Shown here: in pieces, positions 43,801 through 53,826 of the stretch
Layout: each line of letters opens with the position of its first letter
How positions within the stretch are numbered: the stretch's first letter is position 1
Source of the DNA: Sthenelais limicola
Lineage: Eukaryota; Annelida; Polychaeta; Phyllodocida; Sigalionidae
DNA: 64,000 nt
Assembly: GCA_942159475.1 (NCBI GenBank)
Contig: OW804097.1
Span: 36,220,298-36,284,297 of the forward strand
Direction of reading: 5' to 3'
Translations under genes and position numbers: made by a program
The notes under the pieces: model-generated
What the model was told of the DNA's origin: nothing
Seen by the model: the letters and a program-made list of their open reading frames with translations, nothing else
Databases searched by the model: none

Positions 43801-44035
43801 GGGTGAAGTCGCCAGAAAATGTACAATTCGCCTTCACCAATCCCCTCAAATAACCTAAATTTCAGACGAAAATAAAGTTCAAAATACAGTTCAACCTAAC
43901 CAAACAGATTGCTAGAATCAATGCAATGCTAAATATACTCGAATTTACCTTGTATTGGCCAAATAGCCGCCTAAATTAGCAGAATTTACTAAATATGTAC
44001 AGCTGCCAATTGTGCGTTTTATGAAAATCTGATCC
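43801..44035 (+). mobile_element. Family A MITE
   Basis: TSD AAAT; right end CTGATCC. Confidence 0.86.
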
Positions 44036-44413
44036 AAATGATGATATTCGTGTCCCTAATGGTTGAAAATGTAATAAAAAGGTTCCCCCGTGGTTTAATT
44101 ATCCGTCTAGGTTGCATGATCTTGTTTGAGTTAAAGGATCATAATCTGGAAATAATAACTTCTATAATTACCTTAATTGTTAAAAACTGTGACTCGTCGT
44201 GACATCATTGAATTAAACACAAGGAATTTCACGAATGAGAATCACTACAATTAATTAAAGCCTAATTAATTAGTAATGTGTATCTCCATGATGGTTGTAA
44301 TGGTGGTCCTGACCTAGTTTACGTAATTAGGTCAATGACATACATATTATGATAATAAGGTCATTTGGTCGTTAACTGCTCGTTATAACAGCACTGGCTT
44401 TTAAATATCATAT
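44036..44413. other. No feature seen
   Basis: AT-rich, no signal. Confidence 0.5.
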
Positions 44414-44612
44414 GGGTCAAGTCTTCAGAAAATGTACAATTGGCAAGAATCAGGTTTAAGATACAGTTCAAAATAACCAGACAGATTTATTGAATGAATA
44501 CAATATATCATACACTCAGATATACTCAGTATTTATCATTTTTCATACTTATTTGGCAGAATTTGAGAGATGTGTAGAAATGTAGATTGTGTATTTTCCG
44601 AAAATCTTACCC
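44414..44612 (+). mobile_element. Family A MITE, left arm shortened
   Basis: Right end GAAAATCTTACCC. Confidence 0.82.
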
Positions 44613-45362
44613 TTATTATATACCTATAAGCATAGAATCTACGTGTATTATTAAGACTATCCATGATATGACACTATCTTGGAAGAAGATATTCCTAGCT
44701 GATGAATATTGCTCAAGTAGATACTCCTGAGTATAATAAAGCAGGAATATATAGTTATGTAATGATCTCATCCTAGTCGGCATTACTTCATCATGATAGC
44801 TTTAGGTGATCATCAAAATTATAATTTTTAAATCGAAAATAGTTTGTTTCTGGGTTTCGGGGCCATACCACCACCGCGGCATTTTTATGGAGAATGACTA
44901 TAGGTCGAGTGGTTCGGATTATTGGGTTACAATGATTCCTAGAATAGCTCTTATCATGTTATGGATATCGAACTTCTCCAAGATCATAAAGCCATGAATT
45001 ATATGTATGAAAAGCACAGACACAATATGGAGATCGATTATCGAAAATCATTATTTGAAAATTTCCCAAAATATGCCCCATTGATCGTTGAGGTGCACCG
45101 AGGAGCAAGTTTAAGGTAAGTATGTGTAAGGTAAGTAAGAGATGTAAGGTAAGTGATGTGAGGTAAGTAAGCAGGTTTTGCCCCATGGATTTCCTGGTCC
45201 ATGAATGGATTTCGTGATTTGCAAATTGTACCATAGTTAGTGTTTAGCGACTTTACCTTTCACCCATATTCAGGCTCTTCAATTCTCGGACAAGAATAAA
45301 ACAAATATTAAGTCGCCTAGATAGGAGTGGAGTCCAGTAGATCTGTGAATGTTAATGAATGT
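44613..45362. other. Intergenic, GGTAAGT cluster only
   Basis: Four GGTAAGT words at 45114-45171 in a short tandem; nothing else. Confidence 0.5.
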
Positions 45363-45600
45363 GGGTCAGATTTTCAGAAAATGTACAATTGGCAGCTTTA
45401 CACATTTAGTAAGTTTTGCTAAATTTGGCTGAAAAATGATGAATACCGGGTATATCTAAGTAATTTGGTATCACATTGATTTAAATTATCAGTTCTGTTA
45501 TATATGTTAAACTGCATTTTGAAGCTTATTTTTGTCTCAAATGTGGGTTATTTGAGAGGATTGGTGAAAGTGAATTGTACATTTTCTGAAAATCTGACCC
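45363..45600 (-). mobile_element. Family A MITE
   Basis: TSD ATGT. Confidence 0.88.
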
Positions 45601-45752
45601 ATGTAGATATGGCAAATAAGTTCACCAAAAAGATGAGGTTAGGAACGTGTGTAATTCATAGTATGTGGTTTCGTGAAGAAGGGAAGATTGAGTTCTTTGT
45701 GAACGATTTAACATAGGGTAAATACCCAACGGCCCTCTCAGCTAGAGTAAAA

Positions 45753-45988
45753 GGGTGAAATTGCCAGAAAATGTACAATTCATCTTTACCAATTTTCTCA
45801 AATAACTCTGATTTAAGACAAAAATGAGGTTCAAAATTCAGTTCAACATAACCAAACACATTGTTTAAATCAAGGCAATACAAAATATACTCCGATATAT
45901 CTAGTATTGACCATTTTTTTAGTCTAATTTAGCAGGTTCTGCTGAATGTGTAGGGCGGTCGATTGTATATTTTTTGAAGATTTGACCC
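45753..45988 (+). mobile_element. Family A MITE
   Basis: Left GGGTGAAATTGCC. Confidence 0.85.
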
Positions 45989-46137
45989 ATATGACAAAAG
46001 GTTAAACGTGCATGTGTACAGAGACCAACAAATGAATGACTAAAGTCGCAAGTAAACATTCAATTCTATTTAAAGTGTTTGATACGAATGTATCATCAAC
46101 GTTCAATGTGAGCCCTATTCGACTTAAATGCGCATGT

Positions 46138-46365
46138 GGGTCAGATTTTCATAAAATTGGCGGCTGTACATATTCAGTAAATTCTGCTAATGTAGGCTGC
46201 AATTTGGCCAATATAAGGTAAATTCGAGTATATTTAGCATTGTATTGATTCTAGCAATCTGTTTGGTTAGGTTGAACTGTATTTTGAACTTTATTTTCGT
46301 CTGAAATTGAGGTTATTTGAGGGGATTGGTGAAGGCGAATTGTACATTTTCTGGCGACTTCACCC
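46138..46365 (-). mobile_element. Family A MITE
   Basis: TSD ATGT. Confidence 0.87.
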
Positions 46366-46571
46366 ATGTATGCATTCCCTTGCAGGCATGCCATAATGCT
46401 CTAGTTATTATATAATGATAATTATCATGTTTCTCAAGGCAAATTATAATTTCGAAGCATGCTTTCCAAAATGTTAGTCCTCGGCTAATAATACCGTTCT
46501 GTTCCTCTACACACCTTCTATGTGACAGTTCTTTCTTTTTTTGTATAAAAACATTTATATTCGTATTCCCA

Positions 46572-46769
46572 CTCTAGAATCTGATAATAATGTTAGTGAT
46601 TGGACATCTACTTCGCTATAATCGGTTTCCTGGTCTAAAACTCGGCGTTTTAATGGGGTTATAATGACAATTTTGCGGTCTTAATGGAATTTTAGTGGCA
46701 CTTTGCGGTTTGAGGCGAGAGGCTTTACCTTCGTTTGTAGGGACTCTCTCAACTGTGGGCCTAGACTGT
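46572..46769 (-). mobile_element. Family D MITE copy 7
   Basis: Reverse copy ending GGGCCTAGACTG; left end ACTCTAGAATCTGA is degenerate. Confidence 0.7.
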
Positions 46770-46855
46770 TCCTGCCTTTACATCTCTCCGTATTACTGCA
46801 TTAGTGGCTTGTATGCACAATCTATTATGTACAATATGCATGTGTATGTATATAT

Positions 46856-47093
46856 GTGTCAGACCGTCGAAAAATATACAATCGGCAGATCTACACATTT
46901 AGTCAATTCTACTCAATTAGACTGTAAAAAATGGTCAATACTAGGTTTAGCTGAGGGTATTTGACATTGCCTTGATTCAAGCAATCTGTTTGGTTATGTT
47001 GAACTATATTTCAAACCTAATTTCTGGCTTAAATTTGGGTTATTTGAGAGGATTGGTGAAGGTGAATTGTACATTTTTATGACGACTTCACCC
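46856..47093 (-). mobile_element. Family A MITE
   Basis: Left end decayed to GTGTCAGACCG. Confidence 0.82.
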
Positions 47094-47114
47094 ACATACA
47101 TGTATACTGTATAA

Positions 47115-47349
47115 GGGTCAGATCTTCAGAAGTTGTACAATTCACTTTTACCAATTCTCTCAAATAACCCCCATTTAAGACAAAAATAAGGTTCAAAATG
47201 CAGTTTAACATAACAGAATAGATATATTAAACCAACAAAAAACCAAATGTCCTCAGATAAAACCGGTATTCATCATTTTTCAGCCTAATTTATCAGAATT
47301 TACTAGATGTATAGAGCTGCCGATTGTACATTTTCTGACGATGTGACCC
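47115..47349 (+). mobile_element. Family A MITE
   Basis: TSD ATAA. Confidence 0.87.
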
Positions 47350-47570
47350 ATAAGTATTTGGACCCCCCCCTCCTCCTTTCCTCACCTGAAACCTTTAAAC
47401 ATGTGCAAGTGCCTTATACCAACAATACCAAGAAACCCACAGGTATTATATCCAATCTTTAATGCCACGTGAGGACATGAGGCAAGAGAATGGTTTACTT
47501 CTCATGTCCTGGAACTCATGAATACCGCGAATCACTGGCAAGAATGAATGAATGCCCCTCACACACACAT

Positions 47571-47805
47571 GGGTCAGATTTTCAGAAAATGTACAATTGG
47601 CAGCTCTACATATTTAGTAATTTCTGCTAAATTCTGCTAAAAAATGATAAATTTTTGGTATATCTGAGTATATTTGGTATCACATTGATTTAAAGTATCA
47701 GTTCTGTTATGTTAAACAGCATTTTGGACCCCATTTCTGTCTTAAATGTGTGTTATTTGAGAGGATTGGTGAAGGTGAATTGTACATTTTTTGACAATCT
47801 GACCC
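47571..47805 (-). mobile_element. Family A MITE
   Basis: Both ends intact. Confidence 0.86.
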
Positions 47806-47858
47806 ATATATAGAGTTCCCTTTTAGGCTCCATGGTGGGTAAACGATATACTATATAT

Positions 47859-48086
47859 GGGTGAAATCGCCAGAAATGCACAATAATGGCCTTCACCAAT
47901 TCTCTCAAATAACTCCAAGTTAAGACAAAAATGAGGTTTAAAATTCAGTTCAACAAAACTAAACAGATTGTTTGAATCAACCCAATACCAAATATACTCA
48001 GATATAATTAAAATTGACCATTTTTCGGCAGAATTTAGCAGAATTTCCTCAATGTGAGGAGCTGCCGATTGTACATTTTCTGACCC
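47859..48086 (+). mobile_element. Family A MITE
   Basis: Right end lacks the GATCT step before GACCC. Confidence 0.82.
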
Positions 48087-48838
48087 ATTATGATCACTTC
48101 ATAGGGTCAATGTATGTTAAGACGACAGGCAGAGATTAGTAATTTTTAGATTGATGTTATCATCAATCTAAGTGAATTGGGGTGAGATCTGTCAATCATT
48201 GATAGCATCTTGGCTCCTCCCATCCTGGATATCAGTGTGAAGAATCTGTTGATTCTGATATCAGTAGATGGGATCAGAATCATGCTGGTAATGGCTGGGA
48301 GGGGGAGGGGATGGCGTTTAGGTGTGAATTAAAGGGTAGACCATGTGTGAATTAAAGTGGCAAGCTGAGAAATAAGATGCCTCATATGCAAAGTGTTAAA
48401 GGGACCAACAGAATTACATGGACTGACCAGTCATATATGGGATAAGGATTTCATGTGTTCTGTCTCCCCTTCCACTCCCTCCTACTATACCTCCCTCTCG
48501 AATTTTATATTTAACTGACATCAATCTTCGTTTCCCTTGGAAACGCAATCTTCTACATGAACCGGAAATAAATATATAAATGTAAACTGATTACTGTTAA
48601 CTATTTCTTGTTTGATGATGAATGTATGTGTTAAACAGGCAAAATCACATAGAATATCTAATTCCGGCGCCTGTAGATTTGTCAAACAAACAGCAGATAT
48701 CTGTATCTTCCTTGACAAAATGATGATATTCTGTTCTAACCCTATTGAAAAGCTGATGATTTAATAATTAGTCTTCAAACAAAAATCACCTTCTTGGATC
48801 TTGCGTCTCTTCGATTATGTAACCCACCCCAGGCAGAA
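48087..48838. other. No feature seen (left flank of the outer LINE)
   Basis: No gene or shared repeat recognised. Confidence 0.5.
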
Positions 48839-48850
48839 GACTTGATCCAT
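48839..48850 (+). repeat. Left TSD of the outer LINE
   Basis: GACTTGATCCAT is identical to 60935-60946; two further A residues upstream may extend it to 14 bp. Confidence 0.93.
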
Positions 48851-49542
48851 GGACTTCCGGTTACAACGCGTGCGGGATACAAAGTGGAACTTAGAAGCTC
48901 CGGCCATATCGTCATTTCTTTTTTTATCTTCCTCGCGCAGGCGAATCTTTCTAGCTAGAAAGGTTCATGAATGCTCCTGGAGTGTGGAGAAAGGAGTAAA
49001 ATAGACAAAAAGAGCTGGGATTCTTTGGAAAAAGTGTTAGAAAAATCAAGCGTCCCTCCTCGTGGAGTAGCAGCCATCTTGATCTGGACAACGGTCAACT
49101 GGTCAAGCGTGGCCCAGACGTTTAATCAGATGAACAGTGGATTTCGGCTATCTTTTGGACTTTGAGACAGTATTTCTGAGCACTGGACAAATATATGCAT
49201 ATAATCCCTGGGATAGAAGGGTGTGTTGGCCTGACTTTGAAAGATCGAAGCTAGGTTAAAACTGAACCGAGCCAGGAAGGCGGGAAATTTGCTACGGTGA
49301 GTTTCAAGAGACTCTGAAACAAGGACTAAGAAGGTGATCTTGACTTTAAATCTAGCTAATAATAACAAGGAGGTTAAATGAACATTGTGTGTATGTTAAG
49401 AGCCTGGGCCAGTGAATAAAGACTGAAAAAAGATAGACAGAAGGCCTACAACAGGGTGATCGCGCAGCCACAAGGTGATTCTAGCATAATCGCGCAACTA
49501 CCACAGCGCGGACGTAAACAAACCTCGTGAACGGCGCCATTA
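48851..49542 (+). promoter_or_regulatory. 5' UTR / internal promoter region of the outer LINE
   Basis: These 692 bp lie between the left TSD and the ORF1 start. No convincing ORF is present. By analogy with other full-length LINEs it should hold the internal promoter; no specific motif is claimed. Confidence 0.5.
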
Positions 49543-50907
49543 ATGCAGAAGAACGCGAAAAAGATCAAGTTATCTGGAGAAGGCATGGCCGAAGCAGATG
49601 CCATGCAGGTCGATAAAGACCCATTAATTGTTAAGATGCAAGCCATGATGGATGGCATGGAAGCTAGACTAAAGGCTTCCATGACAGAATGTGTTACTAA
49701 TCATCCTAAGGTGAAAGAGAACGCCGAGAAGATCGAGAAAATCGAGACGGCGCAAGAGAATCAGGAGGCGCGCATCGAGAGGTTAGAGAAAAGGATCAAC
49801 AAACAGGATCAGGAAATTGCAATGCTGAGGAAGACAAGCGTCAAGAAAGACGATAAAGCATTCCTGATACTGGCGGAAGATGCCAAGAAAAAAACGGAGG
49901 AGCGGCTAACAAAGGAGAAGGAAAACATGAGTAAGAGTTTTGTCATCGAAGGCATAGCTAGAGCAAAAAAAACAGCCAAAGAGGACAAGCAATACTTGGA
50001 GAAGACTGCGACCGAGATTCTAAATAACGGTCTAAGTATGGATGTCCCTGACGGGGCTAGAGTTAACAGGGCTGGCCCTCACATGAGAGTTTCCTTTATG
50101 AACGACTGTGATGCTTTTGAGTTTTGGACCAACAGGCTCGAGCTCAAGGATTACATATTACCAGAAACCGGAGCCAAAGTGTGGGTAAAACGCGACCTGC
50201 CTAAGGAACTGAGACTCAGGGAAAACAGGGCAGACTACCTAGTTCGCAAGGCCAGAAGGATGAAATTGTATGATCGGATTAGCCAGTTTGAAGGTAATAT
50301 TAACATTAACGGAGATGTATATTACCATGATCAATTCCACACGTTGCCCAAAGAGATTAATCCGATCTCGCTAGCCAAGGTGGAGGACAATGATGCTCTT
50401 GTGTTCTTCGGTAAGGAATCTCCTTTATCAAATCACCACTTGGCCGACTTCCATACTGGTGGTGTGAATTTCTCATGTGTTGAACAATTCTTAGCCCACT
50501 CATGTATGAAAGCTACAGAGGATGCAGCCAGGGCTCACTCCATAACTACGATGAGAAATCCAATGCTGTGTAAAGACGTGTTGAATACTGCAAAAAAAGC
50601 AGGGTCTGCGAAACATAAAGCCTGGATGCAAGGAATGGAGGAGACCCTATATGTGGCCCTTAAGGCAAAGGCGATTCAAAACCAGTACATCTCCGACTAT
50701 CTCCTCGAAACAAGAGCCAAGAGATTAGGGGAGGCGTCCCCAACCAATTCGGTGTGGGGAATTGGAATGGGTTCCCAACATGCTGAGGTTTTAGATCATG
50801 GGAAATGGCCTAAAGAAGGGAACATCGTTGGAAAAGTGTGGGAGAGAGTAAGATGTCATTTACAAGGTAGAGCTGCAGTAGCGGCAAAACAAGGTGGTGG
50901 CTCTTAG
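49543..50907 (+). CDS. Outer LINE ORF1 protein: coiled coil, L1-ORF1-like region, NADAR domain
   Basis: This is an intact 454-aa frame. Residues 56-100 form a Glu/Lys-rich heptad coiled coil (ENAEKIEKIE, RIERLEKRIN), as in trimeric L1 ORF1 proteins. Residues about 131-268 look like the L1 ORF1 RNA-binding plus C-terminal region (RVNRAGPHMRVSF, VKRDLPKELRLRENR). Residues 286-440 match NADAR (PF08719, formerly DUF1768): FFGKESPLSN (288-297), SCVEQF with Glu314, Trp361, LKAKAIQN (373-380), WGIG (405-408) and GNIVGK (426-431). NADAR enzymes cleave N-glycosidic bonds of ribose-phosphate compounds, and some remove ADP-ribose from guanine. That it acts on element nucleic acid or host ADP-ribosylation is inference. 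A short Gly/Ser tail ends the protein. The core motifs suggest a folded domain, although some positions diverge from the inner LINE. Confidence 0.85.
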   Translation: MQKNAKKIKLSGEGMAEADAMQVDKDPLIVKMQAMMDGMEARLKASMTECVTNHPKVKENAEKIEKIETAQENQEARIERLEKRINKQDQEIAMLRKTSVKKDDKAFLILAEDAKKKTEERLTKEKENMSKSFVIEGIARAKKTAKEDKQYLEKTATEILNNGLSMDVPDGARVNRAGPHMRVSFMNDCDAFEFWTNRLELKDYILPETGAKVWVKRDLPKELRLRENRADYLVRKARRMKLYDRISQFEGNININGDVYYHDQFHTLPKEINPISLAKVEDNDALVFFGKESPLSNHHLADFHTGGVNFSCVEQFLAHSCMKATEDAARAHSITTMRNPMLCKDVLNTAKKAGSAKHKAWMQGMEETLYVALKAKAIQNQYISDYLLETRAKRLGEASPTNSVWGIGMGSQHAEVLDHGKWPKEGNIVGKVWERVRCHLQGRAAVAAKQGGGS

Positions 50908-50963
50908 GAACTCCTGCACATGCCATGACAGTCTAACTGGATGTTACTACCACAACAACCAAG

Positions 50964-53458
50964 ATGGCAGTCAACAACATTGAATCGATAGTTTCGACAA
51001 ATGATCTTACAGCTTCACAAGAGACAATTGAGGAAGAAAAGAACACCTTTAGACTAAATTCTCTCAACTGCAACGGTGTGTCTGATATCAAAAGGCGTAA
51101 AGCATTATTTACTAAGTTGGGCTCCAGCAAACGTTCTATTTACGCTCTTCAGGAGACCCACTCTGACGTGGCCTCTGAACCTGTCTGGCGTAGTCAATGG
51201 AAAGGAAATATTTACTTTAGCCATGGTAGATCCAATTCGGGTGGGGTTGCCATTCTGATGTCAAATGATTTTGATTATAAATTTATTGCCAAAGGTAATG
51301 ACACTGAAGGTAGATTTGTGTATGTATGTGTAGAAATTGAAGATATTGTGTGGTGCCTGGTGTCGGTTTATTTTCCCACATCTTCACACAAAGTCGAACA
51401 GAAGTGAGCTCTTATAGAGTTGCGAAAAATGTTGGAACCGATTGAATGTCAATGTATGGCTATTTTGGGGGATTTTAATATCGATAAGATAAACAAGTCG
51501 AAGGAGGTAATGTCGGTTAGACTTGAAAGGTTTTTATGTAAATTTGATCTGAGTGACTCGTTACAAGCTCTGTATAATCAGGATCATACCTGGTCAAGAA
51601 ACAGTCAAAGGTCTAGAATTGATTACATATTTTTAAGTGAAGCGGCTGCTAACATGATAGCTGGGGGTCAGGTCGACATAATATCGTCATCTGACCATAA
51701 GATTTTGTACATTGATATTTTGAGCAAAGTTAAAAAAAGAGGAAAAGGCTTTTGGAAGCTAAATAATAATTTGTTAACAGACAAAATGTTGGTTGAAGAT
51801 ATTAAAAGGGTAATTCATGACCATGTGTTTGAGTATCGTGAGGTTTGTCCCATACTAACATGGAACCTGTTAAAAGATAAGTGTAAGGCCAAATTCCGCA
51901 CCAAAAGTAGGGAGGTAGCCTGGGCCAGAAACGAGAAGAAAGGCCACATGCAGTTAAGACTTGAAGAGCTTGATGCTCAAAATAGTTTAAGTGTTGAAGA
52001 AGAAAATGAAATTAGAGAAATAAAGGCAGAGATGTGTGCTATTGATCTGATTAAAGCCGAAGGGGCCCTTATGAGGTCCAAAGCAGAGTGGATAAGGGAT
52101 GGCGAAAAACCATCCAAGTATTTTTTAAATCTTGAAGCACAAAACGCAAGGAAGAAAACTATATCCTGTTTGTTGATCGAGGATACCTTGTCGGAGGACT
52201 CGTATGAAATCATCGAGGAAGGTAGAAGATTCTATTCTGAGCTTTACTCTAAAAGAGATATTGTTGACGGTGAAGCCGACTTCTTTTTAAATGCAGATGT
52301 AAAGGAGCTAAGTGTGCCAAAAATCGAATGGCTGCAAAGGCCTGTTACTGAAGGTGAAATTAAAAATGTAGTATCAAGTATGAAAAATGGAAAATCACCT
52401 GGCAGCGACGGCTTGTCGGTGGAATTTTATAAAATTTTTTGGAATGATTTATCTGGTGCTTTTATGGAGATGATGCATGCTGTTAACGATGAAGGTAGAA
52501 TGTCATCTGAACAGAGAAAAGGTATAATATCGGTTATTCCTAAGAAGGGAGTAGATCTCAGGAGGATAAAGAACTGGAGGCCAATAACGTTATTAAATGT
52601 AGACTATAAGATCGTGTCGAAGGTTATTGCTGAAAGAATCAACTCTGTCTTACCCGAAATTATTGATGAAGACCAGCATGGTTTTATTAAAAATAGATAT
52701 ATTGGTGTCGCCATTCGTAGGATTCAGGATAGTATTAATTTCTTAGCCAAAAAAAACATGAGTGGGATTGCAATTGCCATCGATTTCAAAAAAGCTTATG
52801 ATTCTATCAGTTGGCAGTTCCTACAGAGATGCTTGGGTCGTTTTGGTTTTCCGGAGTTTATCTGTGGGTGGATTGACACTCTTTTATCTGATTCTGTTTC
52901 AACCTTTACTAATAATGGTAACATGTCAGAGTGGTTTGAAGTAGAACGCGGGGTTAAGCAAGGTGATCCGGTTTCACCGGCCATGTTTACTCTTGTTGTT
53001 GAACGATTAGGTGCTAAAATCAGGGAAATGGTCGAAATTCAAGGTTTCGAAACTGGTAATATTATTAACAAAATAGTCCAATATGCGGACGATACCACAC
53101 TACTGTTAAAGAATAAGGTATCTGCTGTGAACGCATTAAATGTTATCCAGCGGTTTGGAATGGCCTCAGGGTTGGTGGTTAATATCGACAAAACTGCGGG
53201 TTTAATAATTGGAGAGTGTGACATTTCCAACAGTATTTTAGATGGTATAAGCTGGCAAGATACTGTAAAAATCCTGGGAATTGTCCTTGTAAGGCCAGGA
53301 GCCGAAGAAGATGAAAACAAGCTAAATTTTAATGATTTGATTAAAAGAATGAAGAGTGTCTGCGGTATATGGAACTCTAGACATCTCTCCCTCAAGGGAA
53401 AGGTGATAATAAATAACTCCCTAATTTTACCTATGTTGCAGTACGTCCTATCCTGTAT
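50964..53458 (+). pseudogene. Outer LINE ORF2, 5' part (endonuclease and reverse transcriptase), one TGA
   Basis: The frame opens at ATG 50964, has an in-frame TGA at 51405-51407 and is otherwise open to the nested insertion at 53458. It encodes an APE-type endonuclease (LNCNGVSD, ALQETHSD, GDFNIDK, SRIDYIF, SSDHKI) and a reverse transcriptase (NGKSPGSDGLS, ISVIPKKG, KNWRPITLLN, AIDFKKAYDSISW, GVKQGDPVSPAMF, YADDTTLLL). The TGA sits at codon 148 between AAG and GCT; a CGA-to-TGA change would explain it. Joined with 59403-60708 the coding length is 3801 nt, an exact multiple of three. Confidence 0.9.
53453..53458 (+). repeat. Left TSD of the nested LINE
   Basis: CTGTAT is shared with 59397-59402; the wider match is TCCTGTAT versus TTCTGTAT. 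Confidence 0.7.
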
Positions 53459-53472
53459 TTGTATTTAAGATT

Positions 53473-53478
53473 TTTATT
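53473..53478 (-). terminator. AATAAA poly(A) signal of the nested LINE
   Basis: On the - strand AATAAA lies about 15 bp before the element's 3' end. Confidence 0.6.
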
Positions 53479-53826
53479 CAGACAAGACATTATGTACAAG
53501 TACAATATTCTCAGAATTCGCTGATTTCTAGTAATTTCTATATATTTTACAGAATCGAAAGCTTTTTAGTGGCAATAAGTTCACATAAATTTACAAGTAC
53601 TTTAAAATTTACATAAGATATGGGTATATCGATAATTAAAACATGGTCACCTATAATAGATGTATCTAAAAACAAACACCTGCGCTTTGTTCAAATCATG
53701 ACAGTCAGTGAAAGTTTTTCTAAATTCATTTAAACATTGTTGAAGAATCCAAGAACATGTACTCATACGAGCAGAGACTAATAACAATATACTACCATCC
53801 AGTTCAATATTCCTAATTATTTCAAC

